From contig NZ_JAFBBV010000001.1 in assembly GCF_016907365.1 (NCBI RefSeq), positions 3,038,001 through 3,102,000 on the forward strand: a DNA stretch of 64,000 bases, written 5' to 3'. The notes below the pieces were generated by a model, which did not search any database, was not told the origin of the DNA, and was given only the letters and a program-made list of their open reading frames with translations. Position numbers and translations under genes: made by a program. This DNA comes from Oerskovia paurometabola (lineage in GTDB: Bacteria > Actinomycetota > Actinomycetes > Actinomycetales > Cellulomonadaceae). Positions 33,892-42,901 of this stretch are shown here, piece by piece; position 1 is the first letter of the stretch, and each line of letters begins with the position of its first letter.

Positions 33892-34569
33892 ATGGAGGTT
33901 GTGACGACGACGAGCAGCACCCCCGAGACCACCTCCATGACCCCTGCCGAGGCCTGGGCCCAGCTCCGCGACGGCAACGGGCGCTTCGTGCGGGACGAGA
34001 TGGAGCACCCGTCGCAGGGCGCCGCGCGTCGCGCCGAGGTGAGCGTGGCCCAGCACCCCCACACGGTGATCTTCGGCTGCGCGGACTCGCGCGTCGCGGC
34101 CGAGATCATCTTCGACCAGGGGCTCGGTGACGTGTTCGTCGTGCGGACCGCGGGTCACGTCCTGGACACCACGGTGATCGGGTCGATCGAGTACGGGGTC
34201 AACATCCTCGGCACGCCGCTCGTGGTCGTGCTCGGCCACGACAGCTGCGGTGCGATCGCGGCGGCCGCCCACACGCTGGCGACGGGCGAGCAGGCAGACG
34301 GGTTCGTCCGCGCGGTCGTCGACCGGGTCATCCCCTCGATCGTCAACATCACGAGCAGCAAGGGTGGCGTGTCCGCCGTCGACCCCGACACGCTGCGTCG
34401 TGAGCACGTGCGCCACACCGTGGACATGCTGCACGGCTACTCCGCGGCGCTCGCCGACGCGGTCGCCGAGGGACGGCTCGCGATCGTCGGCGTCGAGTAC
34501 ACGCTCGCGGACGGCCGTGCCCGGCTGGTCGAGGTCGTGGGCGAGGTCGGCGACACCCCGGACGTGTGA
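33892..34569 (+). CDS. Beta-carbonic anhydrase
   Basis: A 225-residue cytosolic zinc enzyme interconverting CO2 and bicarbonate. Zinc ligands and the catalytic dyad are visible: Cys63, Asp65 and Arg67 in FGCADSR, His116 and Cys119 in GHDSCG. The chain is close to mycobacterial CanB in style. ATG at 33892 is used; GTG at 33901, directly behind GGAGG, is an alternative but too close to it. Divergent from the sugar operon and followed by a hairpin before fumC. Confidence 0.93.
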   Translation: MEVVTTTSSTPETTSMTPAEAWAQLRDGNGRFVRDEMEHPSQGAARRAEVSVAQHPHTVIFGCADSRVAAEIIFDQGLGDVFVVRTAGHVLDTTVIGSIEYGVNILGTPLVVVLGHDSCGAIAAAAHTLATGEQADGFVRAVVDRVIPSIVNITSSKGGVSAVDPDTLRREHVRHTVDMLHGYSAALADAVAEGRLAIVGVEYTLADGRARLVEVVGEVGDTPDV

Positions 34570-34575
34570 GTCCCG

Positions 34576-34597
34576 GGTCCCGCCTGCGGGCGGGACC
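34576..34597 (+). terminator. Terminator hairpin after carbonic anhydrase
   Basis: GGTCCCGCC pairs with GGCGGGACC (9 bp) on a TGCG loop, seven bases past the stop codon. Confidence 0.6.
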
Positions 34598-34672
34598 TGC
34601 CCGACGCTCCGCTCGCGGGTCGTGGACGGACCGGTTCGAGAACACCCGTCCCGGTGCGGCACCATTAGGCCC

Positions 34673-36082
34673 ATGACTTCTGCCGAAGCTTCCGACTACC
34701 GCATCGAGCACGACACCATGGGTGAGGTCCGCGTCCCCGCGGCCGCCCTCTACCGCGCGCAGACGCAGCGCGCCGTGGAGAACTTCCCGCTGTCGGGCAC
34801 TCCTCTCGAGCGCAGCCACATCGAGGCCCTCGCTCGCGTCAAGAAGGCCGCCGCGCGCGCGAACGCCGAGCTGGGGGTGCTCGACGAGGACGTCGCGGCC
34901 GCCATCGTGGCCGCCGCCGACGAGGTCGCCTCGGGCGCCCACGACGCCCACTTCCCGATCGACATCTTCCAGACGGGCTCCGGCACGTCGTCGAACATGA
35001 ACACCAACGAGGTCCTCGCGACGCTCGCGACGCGCTCGCTGGGCCGCGAGGTCCACCCGAACGACCACGTCAACGCCTCGCAGTCGTCGAACGACGTCTT
35101 CCCGACGTCGGTGCACCTGGCCGCGACCGCGGGCGTCGTGCACGACCTGGTCCCGGCCCTGACGCACCTCGCGGAGGCCCTCGAGGCCAAGGCGGCCGAG
35201 TTCGCGACGGTCGTGAAGTCGGGTCGCACGCACCTCATGGACGCGACCCCCGTCACGCTCGGCCAGGAGTTCGGCGGGTACGCCGCGGCCATGCGCTACG
35301 GGATCGAGCGTCTGCAGTCGGCGCTCCCCCGCGCGGCCGAGGTGCCCCTGGGCGGGACGGCCGTCGGCACGGGCATCAACACCCCGGCCGGCTTCCCGCA
35401 GCGGGTCATCGCGCTGCTGGTCGAGGACACGGGCCTGCCGCTGACCGAGGCGCGCGACCACTTCGAGGCGCAGAGCTCGCGTGACGGGCTCGTCGAGCTC
35501 TCGGGCGCGCTGCGCACCATCGCGGTCTCGATCACGAAGATCTGCAACGACCTGCGCTGGATGGGCTCTGGCCCCAACACGGGCCTGGGCGAGATCTTCA
35601 TCCCCGACCTGCAGCCCGGTTCGTCGATCATGCCGGGCAAGGTCAACCCGGTCGTGCCCGAGGCCGTCCTCATGATCGCCGCGCGCGTGATCGGCAACGA
35701 CGCGACCGTGGCCTGGGCCGGCGCGTCGGGGAGCTTCGAGCTCAACGTGCAGATCCCCGTCATCGCCCTCGGTGTGCTCGAGTCGATCCGCCTGCTCTCG
35801 AACGCGTCGGTCGTCCTCGCGGACAAGACGGTCGTGGGCATCACGGCCAACGTCGAGCGTGCGCGTGCGCTCGCGGAGTCCTCGCCGTCGATCGTCACGC
35901 CGCTCAACCGCGTGATCGGCTACGAGGCGGCGGCCAAGGTCGCCAAGCACTCGGTCAAGCAGGGCCTCACGGTCCGCGAGGCCGTGATCGACCTGGGCTT
36001 CGTCGAGCGCGGCGAGGTCACCGAGGAGCAGCTCGACACGGCGCTCGACGTCCTGTCGATGACGCGCCCGCCGCAGGCGTGA
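34673..36082 (+). CDS. fumC: Class II fumarate hydratase
   Basis: A 469-residue iron-independent fumarase of the TCA cycle, fumarate to malate. Diagnostic segments: [31 protein letters not shown], the catalytic His in [21 protein letters not shown] and the signature [16 protein letters not shown]. Length equals the family norm (about 465). ATG at 34673 gives the usual start ([14 protein letters not shown]); the longer open frame upstream runs through the carbonic anhydrase gene and is not coding. Confidence 0.97.
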   Translation: MTSAEASDYRIEHDTMGEVRVPAAALYRAQTQRAVENFPLSGTPLERSHIEALARVKKAAARANAELGVLDEDVAAAIVAAADEVASGAHDAHFPIDIFQTGSGTSSNMNTNEVLATLATRSLGREVHPNDHVNASQSSNDVFPTSVHLAATAGVVHDLVPALTHLAEALEAKAAEFATVVKSGRTHLMDATPVTLGQEFGGYAAAMRYGIERLQSALPRAAEVPLGGTAVGTGINTPAGFPQRVIALLVEDTGLPLTEARDHFEAQSSRDGLVELSGALRTIAVSITKICNDLRWMGSGPNTGLGEIFIPDLQPGSSIMPGKVNPVVPEAVLMIAARVIGNDATVAWAGASGSFELNVQIPVIALGVLESIRLLSNASVVLADKTVVGITANVERARALAESSPSIVTPLNRVIGYEAAAKVAKHSVKQGLTVREAVIDLGFVERGEVTEEQLDTALDVLSMTRPPQA

Positions 36083-36124
36083 CCGTTCGCTGAGGCTCCT
36101 GCCCCAGAGGGCGGCGCCTCAGGA

Positions 36125-36183
36125 GGAACGACGAACGGCGTGGGCCGGGTGCTTGTCACCCGGCCCACGCCGTTCGTCGTTCC
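36125..36183. terminator. Bidirectional terminator, 27-bp perfect stem
   Basis: The arms 36125-36151 and 36157-36183 are perfectly complementary over 27 bases around a 5-base loop, between the convergent fumC and VanZ-like genes. One of the longest perfect stems in the window. Confidence 0.85.
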
Positions 36184-36196
36184 GGGCAGCTGAGCG

Positions 36197-36706
36197 CTAC
36201 TCGGCCCCGTGGTTCGCGACGAGCTCCTGCGCGGGCGAACGTCGGGCGGCCCAGATCGCGGCACCGGCCAGGACGGTACCGATCGCGGCACCGATCGAGT
36301 TGGTGAGCCAGTCGTTCGTGTCGCACGAGCGACCGAGCGCGGGGGCCAGCGCCTGCACCAGCTCGACCGCGGCGGAGCCCGCGACGCCGCCGAGGAACGC
36401 GACCAGCGGGCGGCGGCTCGCGATCGCAGCGAGCAGGACGGGCGGCACGAAGAGGATGACGTTGGCCATGAGCTCGACGCGGCCGAACGTGGGCAGCGCC
36501 CAGGCGACGGCGCACCGTTCGACGATCTCCCGACCGGACGGGACGAGCGTGAGCAGCACGATCGGCACGAGCGAGATCCCGAACAGGACCCACGCGACGT
36601 GTGGGCGCCCGTACAGCCACCTGCCTGCGACCGGGCCGGCGATCACGAGCAGAGCGAGGACCGCCGGGGAGAACCACGGGTACTGGACCAGGAGGGTGGA
36701 GATCAC
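36197..36706 (-). CDS. VanZ family membrane protein
   Basis: A 169-residue protein with four or five membrane helices. VanZ features: LTLVPSGREIVERC, ELMANVILFVPPVLLAAI, GSAAVELVQALAPALGRSCDTNDWLTNSIGAAIGTVLAG. VanZ-like proteins are linked to teicoplanin resistance in enterococci, but most chromosomal members have no known role. GTG at 36706; no clear ribosome site. There is no van gene cluster around it, although a VanW-domain protein is encoded at 6.6-9.3 kb. Confidence 0.88.
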   Translation of the reverse strand: MISTLLVQYPWFSPAVLALLVIAGPVAGRWLYGRPHVAWVLFGISLVPIVLLTLVPSGREIVERCAVAWALPTFGRVELMANVILFVPPVLLAAIASRRPLVAFLGGVAGSAAVELVQALAPALGRSCDTNDWLTNSIGAAIGTVLAGAAIWAARRSPAQELVANHGAE

Positions 36707-36808
36707 GGTGCGAGGACGCTTTCAGCCGAGTCGGGTACGAGCGCCCCACCGTAGCCCGCCACCGCGATGCCACCGGCGACGCGCTCCGTCCTTCGGGGCC
36801 CCACCGGC

Positions 36809-37297
36809 TCAGTAGTCGACCGGGTCCACTCGTCTCAGCACGATCGCGAGCAGCTCGCCGAGGCGTTCCCGCTGGTCGTCGGTGAGCCCGTCGAGCGCCG
36901 CACGTTCGCGGTCGAGCTGGGCGGGGAAGAGCTCGTCGACGAGCCGTTCGCCCTCCTCGGTCAGCGAGAGCAGCACCCCGCGCCGGTCGCGCTCGACCAC
37001 GGTCCGCTCGACCAGCCCCTCGCGCTGGAGGTGGTCGAGCCGCTTGGTGATCGAGGCGCCGGGCGCGCGCGTGATGGTCGTGACCTCGCGGGCCCGCAGG
37101 GGGCGTCCCGCGCGACGGAGCGCGGCGAGGACCTCGAACTCGGGCCGGGTCAGGGAGCGTTGCGCGAGGGCCGCGTCGCTCGACTCGGCCAGGAGCGCCG
37201 CGATGCGCGTGATCCTGCCGATCGAGTCGACGGGCGAGAAGTCGACGTCGGGCAGCCGCTCGACCCACTGCGCCCGCAGGCGCTCCACGTAGTCCAC
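36809..37297 (-). CDS. MarR family regulator
   Basis: A 162-residue winged-helix DNA-binding dimer. Seen: LTRPEFEVLAALRRAGRPLRAREV, recognition-helix region GASITKRLDHLQREGLVER and wing VVERDRRGVLLSLTEEGERLVDEL. GTG at 37297 sits 6 bases after TAGGCT, so the mRNA is probably leaderless. It is divergent from the FUSC gene and a shared palindrome lies between, so it most likely represses both itself and the putative exporter and is released by a small aromatic or drug-like ligand. Confidence 0.9.
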   Translation of the reverse strand: MDYVERLRAQWVERLPDVDFSPVDSIGRITRIAALLAESSDAALAQRSLTRPEFEVLAALRRAGRPLRAREVTTITRAPGASITKRLDHLQREGLVERTVVERDRRGVLLSLTEEGERLVDELFPAQLDRERAALDGLTDDQRERLGELLAIVLRRVDPVDY

Positions 37298-37303
37298 GGG
37301 GCC

Positions 37304-37332
37304 AGCCTAGGGCCTCGCTCCAAATAGTTCAC
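37304..37332 (-). promoter_or_regulatory. Leaderless marR promoter
   Basis: Minus strand: -35 GTGAAC (37332..37327), 17-base spacer, -10 TAGGCT (37309..37304), six bases, then the GTG start codon. The -35 box is inside the palindrome at 37328-37339. Confidence 0.6.
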
Positions 37333-37339
37333 ATGTGAA
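37328..37339. promoter_or_regulatory. Likely MarR operator
   Basis: TTCACATGTGAA is a perfect 12-bp palindrome midway between the divergent marR and FUSC genes. It covers the -35 elements of both proposed promoters, so one bound dimer would block both. Confidence 0.7.
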
Positions 37340-37363
37340 ACATCTACGAACGAGGCGTATCCT
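37335..37363 (+). promoter_or_regulatory. Leaderless FUSC-gene promoter
   Basis: Plus strand: -35 GTGAAA (37335-37340), 17-base spacer, -10 TATCCT (37358-37363), seven bases, then the ATG at 37371. It mirrors the marR promoter around the same palindrome. Confidence 0.6.
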
Positions 37364-37370
37364 GGACGGG

Positions 37371-38747
37371 ATGCCACCCTCCCCGCCCCTCGCTCCCCCG
37401 TCCACACCCACGACCACGGCGCCCCAGCAGGCACCGACGACCCGGCCGACGACGACCGCCCACCGCTCGCAGGTCCGCACCGCCGCGCGCGAGGTCCTCG
37501 ACCCCGCGCACCTGCGCGCCGCCCTGCGGCTCACCTCGGTCGACGCGACGCTCGTCGCCGCCCTGCTGTGCGGGGCGAGCGTGGCGATCACGCTCGTGAT
37601 CGCCGCGACGAGCGGCCATCAGGACCTCGCAGGCTTCGCCGCCCTCGGCGCCCTGACCTCGCTGTACGGGCGCTTCGACCCGTACCGGCGCCGCGCCGCG
37701 CTGCTCGCGTCGGTCGGCGCGATCATGGTCGGCTCGATCCTGCTCACGACGGCGGTCGCCGCGGCCGGCGCCCCGACCTGGGTCGCGCTCGCGGTCGTCG
37801 CGCTGCTCGCGGGCGGCATGACCGCGCTGTGCCAGCTGCTGCGCACGGGCCCGCCGGGCGCCACGATCGTCGTCTTCGCGGCCGGTGCGGGTCTGGCAGG
37901 AGCGCCCACGTTCGCCGACCTCGCACCCCGGGGGCTCGCCGGGCTCCTGGGCGTCGGCGTCGCCTGGGTCGTGTGCGTCGCGGGATTCGTGCTCCGGCCG
38001 AGCGGCCCGGCGCGGCTCGCCGTGCGTCGCGCGACCCTCGCCGCCGAGGCCGCAGCCCTCGCGCCCGACGACCGCAGCGCCGTCGGGCGGGCGCGCGACG
38101 CCGTGGCCCTCGCGCGGACCGTCCTCGCCGACGACGCGTCGCACCGCCGCACGCGCGCGACCGCGCTGCGCCTCGCCGACGAACTCTCGGGGGCCGCCGG
38201 GACGCCCGCCGACCTGCCACCTCGCCTGAGCCTGCGCGCGACCGCGCGCGAGTCCCTCGCGGGAGCGGGCTGGCGGCTGCGCTCGGTGCGCGTGACGCTC
38301 GCGGCCGCCGCCGCGGCGGTGGTCGCGCACGTCGCAGGGTTCGGGCACCCGGCCTGGGCCGCGATGGGTGCGACCGCGACGCTCCAGGGCACGACGACGC
38401 AGCACGCCGTGGTCCGTGCGCTCCAGCGGGCCCTCGGCACGGTCGCGGGCGCCCTGATCGCGTGGCCGCTGCTCGACCTGCACCTCGGCTTCTGGGCGAC
38501 CGCAGCCCTCGTCGTGGGACTGCAGGTCGTCACCGAGATCGTCGTCGGGCGCCACTACGGCCTCGCGATGCTGACCATCACGCCCATGGCCCTGCTCATG
38601 ACCTCGCTCGGCGGGTCGAGCGAGGGCATCGCGCTCGACCGGGCCCTCGACACGGCGGTGGGCGCGGTCGTCGGCGTCCTCGCGGTCGTGCTGGTCCACG
38701 CCCGGCGCCGCCCAGCGCGACGGGACGCCGCGTCGGCCGCGGCCTGA
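37371..38747 (+). CDS. FUSC family membrane protein
   Basis: A 458-residue membrane protein of the fusaric acid resistance/aromatic acid exporter class. It has two hydrophobic blocks: residues about 50-180 with ALLCGASVAITLVIA and PTWVALAVVALLAGGMTAL, and a C-terminal FUSC_2-like block (GHPAWAAMGATATLQGTTTQHAVVRALQRALGTVAGALIAWPLL, then VVTEIVVGRHYGLAMLTITPMALLM), joined by a cytosolic helical region. ATG at 37371 fits the promoter; an in-frame ATG at 37335 would lie inside the operator. Probably MarR-controlled efflux. Confidence 0.85.
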   Translation: MPPSPPLAPPSTPTTTAPQQAPTTRPTTTAHRSQVRTAAREVLDPAHLRAALRLTSVDATLVAALLCGASVAITLVIAATSGHQDLAGFAALGALTSLYGRFDPYRRRAALLASVGAIMVGSILLTTAVAAAGAPTWVALAVVALLAGGMTALCQLLRTGPPGATIVVFAAGAGLAGAPTFADLAPRGLAGLLGVGVAWVVCVAGFVLRPSGPARLAVRRATLAAEAAALAPDDRSAVGRARDAVALARTVLADDASHRRTRATALRLADELSGAAGTPADLPPRLSLRATARESLAGAGWRLRSVRVTLAAAAAAVVAHVAGFGHPAWAAMGATATLQGTTTQHAVVRALQRALGTVAGALIAWPLLDLHLGFWATAALVVGLQVVTEIVVGRHYGLAMLTITPMALLMTSLGGSSEGIALDRALDTAVGAVVGVLAVVLVHARRRPARRDAASAAA

Positions 38748-38769
38748 GCGGCAGGGCGACCGCTCGTGA

Positions 38770-38791
38770 CCCCGGTCCCCGAGGGCCGGGG
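38770..38791. terminator. Probable bidirectional terminator
   Basis: CCCCGG and CCC on the left pair with GGG and CCGGGG on the right (nine pairs, one bulged T), between the convergent FUSC and phoH genes. Weaker than other terminators here. Confidence 0.45.
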
Positions 38792-38820
38792 CCACGACAC
38801 GGGCCCGGAGCGCCCGGTCC

Positions 38821-40227
38821 TCAGACCTCGATGCTCTCCAGCATCTCGGTCACGAGCGCCGCGACGGGCGAGCGCTCGGACCGCGTCAGGGTCACGTGCG
38901 CGAACAGCGGGTGCCCCTTGAGCGCCTCGATCACGGCCGCGACACCGTCGTGGCGCCCCACGCGCAGGTTGTCGCGCTGGGCGACGTCGTGCGTGAGGAC
39001 CACGCGGGAGGACTGGCCGATGCGCGAGAGCACCGTGAGCAGGACGTTCCGCTCGAGGGACTGGGCCTCGTCGACGATGACGAACGCGTCGTGGAGCGAG
39101 CGCCCGCGGATGTGGGTCAGGGGCAGGACCTCCAGGACGTCGCGGTCCACGACCTCGTCCATGACGTCCTTGGACACGAGCGCGCCCAGGGTGTCGAACA
39201 CCGCCTGCGCCCACGGGTTCATCTTCTCGGCCTCGGAGCCGGGCAGGTAACCGAGCTCCTGGCCGCCCACGGCGTACAGGGGGCGGAAGACCATGATCTT
39301 GCGGTGCTGCCGCTTCTCCAGCACCGCTTCGAGGCCCGCGCACAGCGCGAGCGCCGACTTGCCCGTCCCGGCCCGGCCACCGAGCGACACGATCCCGATC
39401 TCCTCGTCGAGCAGCAGGTCGATCGCGATGCGCTGCTCGGCCGAGCGGCCGTGCACGCCGAACACGTCCTGGTCCCCCCGGACGAGCTGCACGTGCTTGT
39501 CGGCCGTGACCCGTCCGAGCGCCGAGCCCCGTGGCGAGTGGATCACGAGCCCCGAGTGGACCAGGAGCGGCTCGGCGGCCGCGACAGCGGCCGGGTCGAG
39601 GCCCGAGAGCTCGACCGACTCGTGCTCCCACAGGTCGGCCATCTGCTCGTCGCTCACATCGATCTCGCCCATGCCCGTCCAGCCCGAGTCGATCGCGAGC
39701 TCGGCCCGGTACTCCTCGGCGCGCAACCCCACCGCGGAGGCCTTGACCCGCATGGGCAGGTCCTTGGACACCACGGTCACGTCGCAGCCCTCGCTCGCGA
39801 GGTTGGCCGCGACCGACAGGATGCGTGTGTCGTTGTCGCCCAGGCGGAACCCGGCGGGGAGCACCGCCGGGTCCGTGTGGTTGAGCTCGACGCGCAGCGT
39901 CCCGCCGACCGCGCCGACGGGCAGCGGGGCGTCGAGGCGACCGTGCTTGACCCGCAGGTCGTCGAGCATGCGCAGCGCGCTGCGGGCGAAGTACCCGAGC
40001 TCGGCGTGGTGGCGCTTGGCCTCGAGCTCGGTGATGACGACGACGGGGAGGACGACGTCGTGCTCGGCGAAGCGGAGCATCGCTCGCGGGTCGGACAGGA
40101 GCACGGACGTGTCGATGACGAAGGTGCGACGACCCGCACAGCTCGCGGGGTCGGGGCTCGTCGGGTCAGGGGACGCGACGCCCGTGACGTCGGGTGCAGC
40201 TCCAGAAGCAGAGGCGGTTCGGACCAC
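38821..40227 (-). CDS. PhoH2-type PIN-PhoH protein
   Basis: A 468-residue fusion of an N-terminal PIN ribonuclease domain ([52 protein letters not shown]) and a C-terminal PhoH ATPase/RNA-helicase-like domain (Walker [15 protein letters not shown], Walker [25 protein letters not shown]). Mycobacterial PhoH2 unwinds and cuts RNA and is paired with a small antitoxin-like protein, PhoAT. I chose GTG at 40227, which has GGAGGGAG six bases upstream, over GTG at 40248. A small ORF with a strong ribosome site overlaps its start. Confidence 0.9.
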   Translation of the reverse strand: MVRTASASGAAPDVTGVASPDPTSPDPASCAGRRTFVIDTSVLLSDPRAMLRFAEHDVVLPVVVITELEAKRHHAELGYFARSALRMLDDLRVKHGRLDAPLPVGAVGGTLRVELNHTDPAVLPAGFRLGDNDTRILSVAANLASEGCDVTVVSKDLPMRVKASAVGLRAEEYRAELAIDSGWTGMGEIDVSDEQMADLWEHESVELSGLDPAAVAAAEPLLVHSGLVIHSPRGSALGRVTADKHVQLVRGDQDVFGVHGRSAEQRIAIDLLLDEEIGIVSLGGRAGTGKSALALCAGLEAVLEKRQHRKIMVFRPLYAVGGQELGYLPGSEAEKMNPWAQAVFDTLGALVSKDVMDEVVDRDVLEVLPLTHIRGRSLHDAFVIVDEAQSLERNVLLTVLSRIGQSSRVVLTHDVAQRDNLRVGRHDGVAAVIEALKGHPLFAHVTLTRSERSPVAALVTEMLESIEV

Positions 40228-40330
40228 AGCAGGCTCCCTCCGGCGCACGGCGCCGTTCTCGCTGGGTGGGGCGGGCGACCGGCCGACGAAAGGCCGGTGC
40301 CGGCCCTCCTGCGCGGAGCAGAAACTCCAT
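40166..40330 (-). CDS. Possible small ORF overlapping phoH2 (PhoAT-like position)
   Basis: A 54-residue, very basic ORF (12 or more Arg) from ATG at 40330, with GGGAGG seven bases upstream. It ends 62 bases inside phoH2 in another frame. The sequence has no domain I know. Position and overlap recall the phoAT-phoH2 pair of mycobacteria, but the protein itself may be a chance ORF in GC-rich DNA. Confidence 0.3.
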   Translation of the reverse strand: MEFLLRAGGPAPAFRRPVARPTQRERRRAPEGACCGPNRLCFWSCTRRHGRRVP

Positions 40331-40346
40331 CGGATGGCCTCCCGGA

Positions 40347-40380
40347 GGACGACGTGTGTCGTCCGTCACGTTCGAAACTA
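40347..40380 (-). promoter_or_regulatory. phoH2 upstream promoter and palindrome
   Basis: Minus strand: -10-like TAGTTT (40380..40375) followed after about ten bases by GGACGAC-N4-GTCGTCC (40347-40364), which ends directly against the GGGAGG ribosome site of the small ORF. It could be an operator over the start of transcription, or an RNA hairpin beside the ribosome site. No clear -35 box. Confidence 0.45.
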
Positions 40381-40452
40381 CGCCCGTGTCGTTCTCCCGT
40401 GTCGAGGCAACACGCCGCACGTCCGAGATGTCACCTGCCGTTCACACGAGGA

Positions 40453-40489
40453 CGTCCCGCCCACCCCCTGGGACGGGGTGGGCGGGACG
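40453..40489 (-). terminator. Terminator hairpin after the DHA2 transporter gene
   Basis: CGTCCCGCCCACCCC pairs perfectly with GGGGTGGGCGGGACG (15 bp, 7-base loop), nine bases beyond the stop codon. Confidence 0.75.
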
Positions 40490-40497
40490 GGAGGCCC

Positions 40498-42183
40498 TCA
40501 GTCCGCGTGCGCGACGTGCGTGGCACGCATCGAGAGTGCCGCGACGAGCCCGATCACCAGGACACCCGCCGTGACGAGCAGCGTCTGCCCGACCGCGAGC
40601 GAGAACCCCTGGTGCAGGGCCGTCGTCGCGGCGTCGCGGATCTGCGCGGCGGCCTCGGGCGGGATGCCCGCGGGGAGCTCCATGTGCTGCGCTCCCCCGG
40701 TGAACGAGCCACCGGCAGCGGCGAAGCCGTCGACGAACTGCTGACGGAGCTCGGCGGGGAGCCCCGCCGAGGCGTCGCGCGCAGCGGCCGGCAGGGTCGC
40801 CGAGAGCCGGCTCGTGAGCGTCGCCACGATCGCGGCCGAGCCGATCACGCCGCCCACCTGGCGGAACGTGTTGAACGCTCCGGCGCCCGCGCCGGCCGTG
40901 CGGTGGTCGAGCCCTGACGTCGCGAGGTTCGCGAGCGGCGAGAAGAGTGCGCCCGTCCCGATCCCGAACAGCGTCATGGGCGCGACGATCGACCAGGCGC
41001 TCGCGTCGGGCGTGGCCGCGACGCTCAGCCACACGACCGAGGCCGTGAGGAGCGCGAACCCCGTCGCGACGACCCACTTGCCCGGGATCCGGTCCGAGAG
41101 CCGACCCGCGAACGGCGCCACGACACCGGACACGAGCGAGCCGGGCAGGTTGATGAGCGCCGCCTCCAGGGGCGAGAGGCCCAGGATCGACTGCAGGAAG
41201 ATCGTCAGCGGGAAGAAGATGCCGATCATGCCGAACGACACCGCCATGCCCGACACGTTCGCGAGCGAGAAGTTGCGCGAGTGGAACAGCGTGAGCGGCA
41301 GGAGCGCGCGCTCACCGAGGTGACGCTGCCACAGCACGAAGGCCGCGAGGACCAGGACGCCGAGGCCGATGATCGTCCAGATGTTCAGCGGCCCCACGAC
41401 CGTGCCCCAGTGGTACGTCTCGCCCTCCTGCAGGCCGAACACGAACAGGAACAGGCCCACGATCGACAGCGCGACCCCGACCATGTCGAAGCTGCGCTTG
41501 TTGGTCGGCAGCGACGGCAGGCTCCGCAGCGCCAGGACGAGGGCAACGACCCCCACGGGGATGTTGACGAAGAAGATCCACTCCCAGCCCCAGGTCTCGA
41601 CGAACACGCCGCCGAGCAGCGGGCCCGCGATGGTCGCGACGCCTGCGACGGCTCCCCACAGCCCCATCGCGGAACCGCGCTGACGCGGCGGGAAGACGCG
41701 CGTGATCATCGACATGGTCTGCGGGGTCATGAGCGCGGCACCCACGCCCTGGACGGCGCGCGCCACGATGAGCATCTCGACCGAGCCGGACAGCCCGCAC
41801 CACAGCGAGGCGAGCGTGAAGACCACCAGGCCGAGCACGAACACGGGCTTGGGGCCGAAGCGGTCACCCAGGCGACCGGCGAGCAGGAGCAGCACCGCGT
41901 ACGTGAGCAGATAGGCGCTGTTGACCCAGCCCACCGCGGTCAGGGTCGTGTCGAACGTGTCGACGAGCGTCGGGACGGCGATGTTCACGATCGTGGTGTC
42001 GACCATGATCATGAAGAAGCCCAGGCACAGGGCCGGGAGGATGCTCCACGGGCTGCGCCCGCCGAGGTCGACGAGCGGGGGGCCGGCGGGTGCGCCGGCA
42101 GGCGGACCGGCGGGCGCGGTGGCCGTGGTGGACGACGCAGCACCGGTCGCGGGCAGGCTCCCTGAGGGAGGGGTCGTGGTCAT
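40498..42183 (-). CDS. DHA2-family MFS drug efflux transporter
   Basis: A 561-residue, 14-helix proton antiporter of the EmrB/QacA group. The motif-A region LLLLAGRLGDRFGPKPVFVLG, motif C (GAVAGVATIAGPLLGGVFVETWGWEWIFFVNIPVG) and motif D1 (IMVDTTIVNIAVPTL) are present. The N-terminus has 40 Pro/Ala-rich residues; a loop of about 55 residues precedes the last helix. It follows padR by 82 bases on the same strand, so the PadR-like regulator probably controls it. Substrate unknown, likely cationic or hydrophobic drugs. Confidence 0.93.
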   Translation of the reverse strand: MTTTPPSGSLPATGAASSTTATAPAGPPAGAPAGPPLVDLGGRSPWSILPALCLGFFMIMVDTTIVNIAVPTLVDTFDTTLTAVGWVNSAYLLTYAVLLLLAGRLGDRFGPKPVFVLGLVVFTLASLWCGLSGSVEMLIVARAVQGVGAALMTPQTMSMITRVFPPRQRGSAMGLWGAVAGVATIAGPLLGGVFVETWGWEWIFFVNIPVGVVALVLALRSLPSLPTNKRSFDMVGVALSIVGLFLFVFGLQEGETYHWGTVVGPLNIWTIIGLGVLVLAAFVLWQRHLGERALLPLTLFHSRNFSLANVSGMAVSFGMIGIFFPLTIFLQSILGLSPLEAALINLPGSLVSGVVAPFAGRLSDRIPGKWVVATGFALLTASVVWLSVAATPDASAWSIVAPMTLFGIGTGALFSPLANLATSGLDHRTAGAGAGAFNTFRQVGGVIGSAAIVATLTSRLSATLPAAARDASAGLPAELRQQFVDGFAAAGGSFTGGAQHMELPAGIPPEAAAQIRDAATTALHQGFSLAVGQTLLVTAGVLVIGLVAALSMRATHVAHAD

Positions 42184-42265
42184 GAGGTCCTCTGAGGTCG
42201 AAGGAGGGCAGGGTGTTCAGGAGGCTGCGCGAGCAGCCGCGGCCGGGCGCGATCCCGGCGGCAGG

Positions 42266-42901
42266 TCAGGGCACGTGGTCCGTGGCCTGCGACCGCGAGC
42301 GGGCGGCGACGAAGTCGCGGAAGGACTGCGGGACGGACTCGTCCCAGTCCAGGGCGCCGGAGTCGAGGTCGGCGAGCAGGCCGTCGAGCCACGCGAGCTC
42401 GGACTCGATCCGGTGGAGGTCGTACTCGACGTCGAGCAGGAGGCGACGGGGCAGACCGTGGCTCCGCACGACGTCGTACCTGCGGGACCAGGCAGCGAGC
42501 TCCTCGGCCGTCGCCGCGCGCCGGGCCCGCAGCGCGGTGACCGCACCCGACCGGTCGATCGCGTGCGCCTGCGACAGCGCGAGCGGGAAGCAGGGGTGCT
42601 CCTGCCGGGGTTCGCCGAGCAGCAGGGCCGTGCGAGCCGCGAACGCCTCGCGCCCCGCATCGGTCAGCCGATAGGTGGTGCGCTGGGGGCGGTTCCCCTC
42701 GCGGTCGGTGCCGACGGCCTCGACGAGGCCGTCGGACGCGAGCCGGTCCATGGAGTGGTAGACCGAGCCCGGCGTGATGCTCGCGAGCCGGTCGTCGCCG
42801 CGCTGCTTGAGGGTCTGGTGGACCTGGTACGGGTGCATGGGGCGCTCGTGGAGCAGCCCGAGGAGGAGCAGGGCAGCGGCGGAGAGCTCCTTGCGTGCCA
42901 T
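42266..42901 (-). CDS. PadR family regulator
   Basis: A 211-residue winged-helix repressor with PadR N-domain (LSAAALLLLGLLHERPMHPYQVHQTLKQRG, ITPGSVYHSMDRLASDGLVEAVG, TTYRLTDAGREAF) and a C-terminal helical dimerisation region ending in SFRDFVAAR. ATG at 42901 has GGAGG six bases upstream; the longer frame lacks this. PadR proteins usually repress an adjacent transporter and are released by its substrate; the DHA2 gene downstream fits. Confidence 0.9.
   Translation of the reverse strand: MARKELSAAALLLLGLLHERPMHPYQVHQTLKQRGDDRLASITPGSVYHSMDRLASDGLVEAVGTDREGNRPQRTTYRLTDAGREAFAARTALLLGEPRQEHPCFPLALSQAHAIDRSGAVTALRARRAATAEELAAWSRRYDVVRSHGLPRRLLLDVEYDLHRIESELAWLDGLLADLDSGALDWDESVPQSFRDFVAARSRSQATDHVP

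Noticed and set aside
34250..34672. An extended N-terminus for fumC
   Set aside because: The extension lies inside the carbonic anhydrase gene in another frame; ATG at 34673 gives the standard fumarase start.
36197..36706. Glycopeptide-resistance cluster
   Set aside because: The VanZ-like and VanW-like genes are 27 kb apart and no vanH, vanA or vanX gene is present; both families are common on chromosomes without such a role.
40366..40380. tRNA T-loop (GTTCGAAAC word)
   Set aside because: No acceptor, D or anticodon stems can be folded around it.
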